Part shown: in pieces, positions 5,428 through 5,679 of the stretch
Numbering within the stretch: the stretch's first letter is position 1
Layout of the letters: each line of letters begins with the position of its first letter
DNA from: an uncultured Collinsella sp.
Lineage (GTDB): Bacteria; Actinomycetota; Coriobacteriia; Coriobacteriales; Coriobacteriaceae
Assembly: GCA_905197385.1 (NCBI GenBank)
Contig: CAJJYO010000111.1
Location: forward strand, 1 to 5,679
DNA length: 5,679 nucleotides
Reading direction: 5' to 3'
Position numbers and translations under genes: made by a program
The notes under the pieces: generated by a model
What the model saw: the letters and a program-made list of their open reading frames with translations, nothing else
Databases searched by the model: none
What the model was told of the DNA's origin: nothing

Positions 5428-5433
5428 ACAACG

Positions 5434-5679
5434 ATGAAGCAAATCGATACGGCCCAGCTCGACACCGCCGCCTGCCAGGCTCAGGCTGCCGAATACCACG
5501 CCCGCGGCTTTAACTGCGCACAGGCCGTTGCCTGCACGCTCGCACCTGCCGTCGGGCTCGACCCCCAGACCGCCTTTACCCTCACCGAGGGCTTTGGCGC
5601 CGGCATGGGTGGCATGACCGAGACCTGCGGCGCCATCTCGGGCGCTGTTGCCATCATGGGCTTTGTAATGAGCGACAGC
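5434..5679 (+). CDS. C_GCAxxG_C_C-type putative redox-active protein, N-terminal part (cut by window end)
   Basis: 82 codons are visible and the frame runs off the right edge. The sequence has the hallmarks of the C_GCAxxG_C_C family: ARGFNCAQAV (23-32) with a lone cysteine, then TEGFGAGMGGM (51-61) rich in glycine, then TCGAISG (64-70), which is the C-G-A-x-x-G core with Cys65. Visible cysteines are at 14, 28, 34 and 65; the family's last pair should lie beyond the window. These small proteins of about 120-160 residues are predicted to bind a metal or act in thiol redox chemistry; the exact reaction is not established to my knowledge. The gene is divergent from the O-acetylhomoserine sulfhydrylase gene, which hints at a link to sulfur or redox metabolism but does not prove one. 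A leader hairpin sits right before its ribosome-binding site. Confidence 0.85.
   Translation, partial: MKQIDTAQLDTAACQAQAAEYHARGFNCAQAVACTLAPAVGLDPQTAFTLTEGFGAGMGGMTETCGAISGAVAIMGFVMSDS

Noticed and set aside
1..5679. CRISPR array, tRNA, rRNA or transposase gene
   Set aside because: No regularly spaced repeats, cloverleaf-like sequence, rRNA-like stretch or transposase motif was seen on either strand.

Overview
This GC-rich window (about 60% GC by eye) looks like chromosomal DNA from an anaerobic, high-GC Gram-positive gut bacterium. Coriobacteriia, and Collinsella in particular, is my best guess. I base that on the style of the O-acetylhomoserine sulfhydrylase, the Shine-Dalgarno sequences and the intergenic palindromes built around GGGACTGT/ACAGTCCC. 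The organism is inferred from memory of such genomes, not from a search.

Layout. Bases 2-136 (+) are the last 44 codons of an unrecognised protein. Bases 224-1186 (+) encode a complete 320-residue lipid kinase of the DagK/YegS family. It converges on an ArfB-like stand-alone GGQ release-factor-domain protein (1654-1274, -), and a 27-bp-arm inverted repeat (1194-1264) lies between them. The rest of the minus strand is a tandem series read right to left: an O-acetylhomoserine sulfhydrylase (5203-3920), an MFS exporter (3778-2474), xanthine phosphoribosyltransferase xpt (2316-1738), then the release-factor-like gene. At the right edge a C_GCAxxG_C_C-type redox-active protein (5434 onward, +, cut by the window end) is divergent from the sulfhydrylase across a 230-bp control region.

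The genes are mostly housekeeping: methionine/sulfur assimilation, purine salvage, lipid phosphorylation, ribosome rescue and efflux. They do not form one pathway. The most notable features are between the genes. Two hairpins with T-runs, shaped like Rho-independent terminators on the minus strand (1675-1710 and 3805-3851), end only about 20-26 nt before the start codon of the next gene in the same direction. That leaves no room for a promoter after them. Each therefore either terminates the upstream gene with readthrough or sits inside the leader of the downstream gene as an attenuator. The MFS leader also has a promoter-like sequence over the metY stop codon and a 7-nt element complementary to the MFS Shine-Dalgarno region. 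A further hairpin abuts the Shine-Dalgarno of the C_GCAxxG_C_C gene. I found no CRISPR array, tRNA, rRNA, transposase gene or clearly undescribed multi-gene system. No gene-free stretch exceeds 300 bases.
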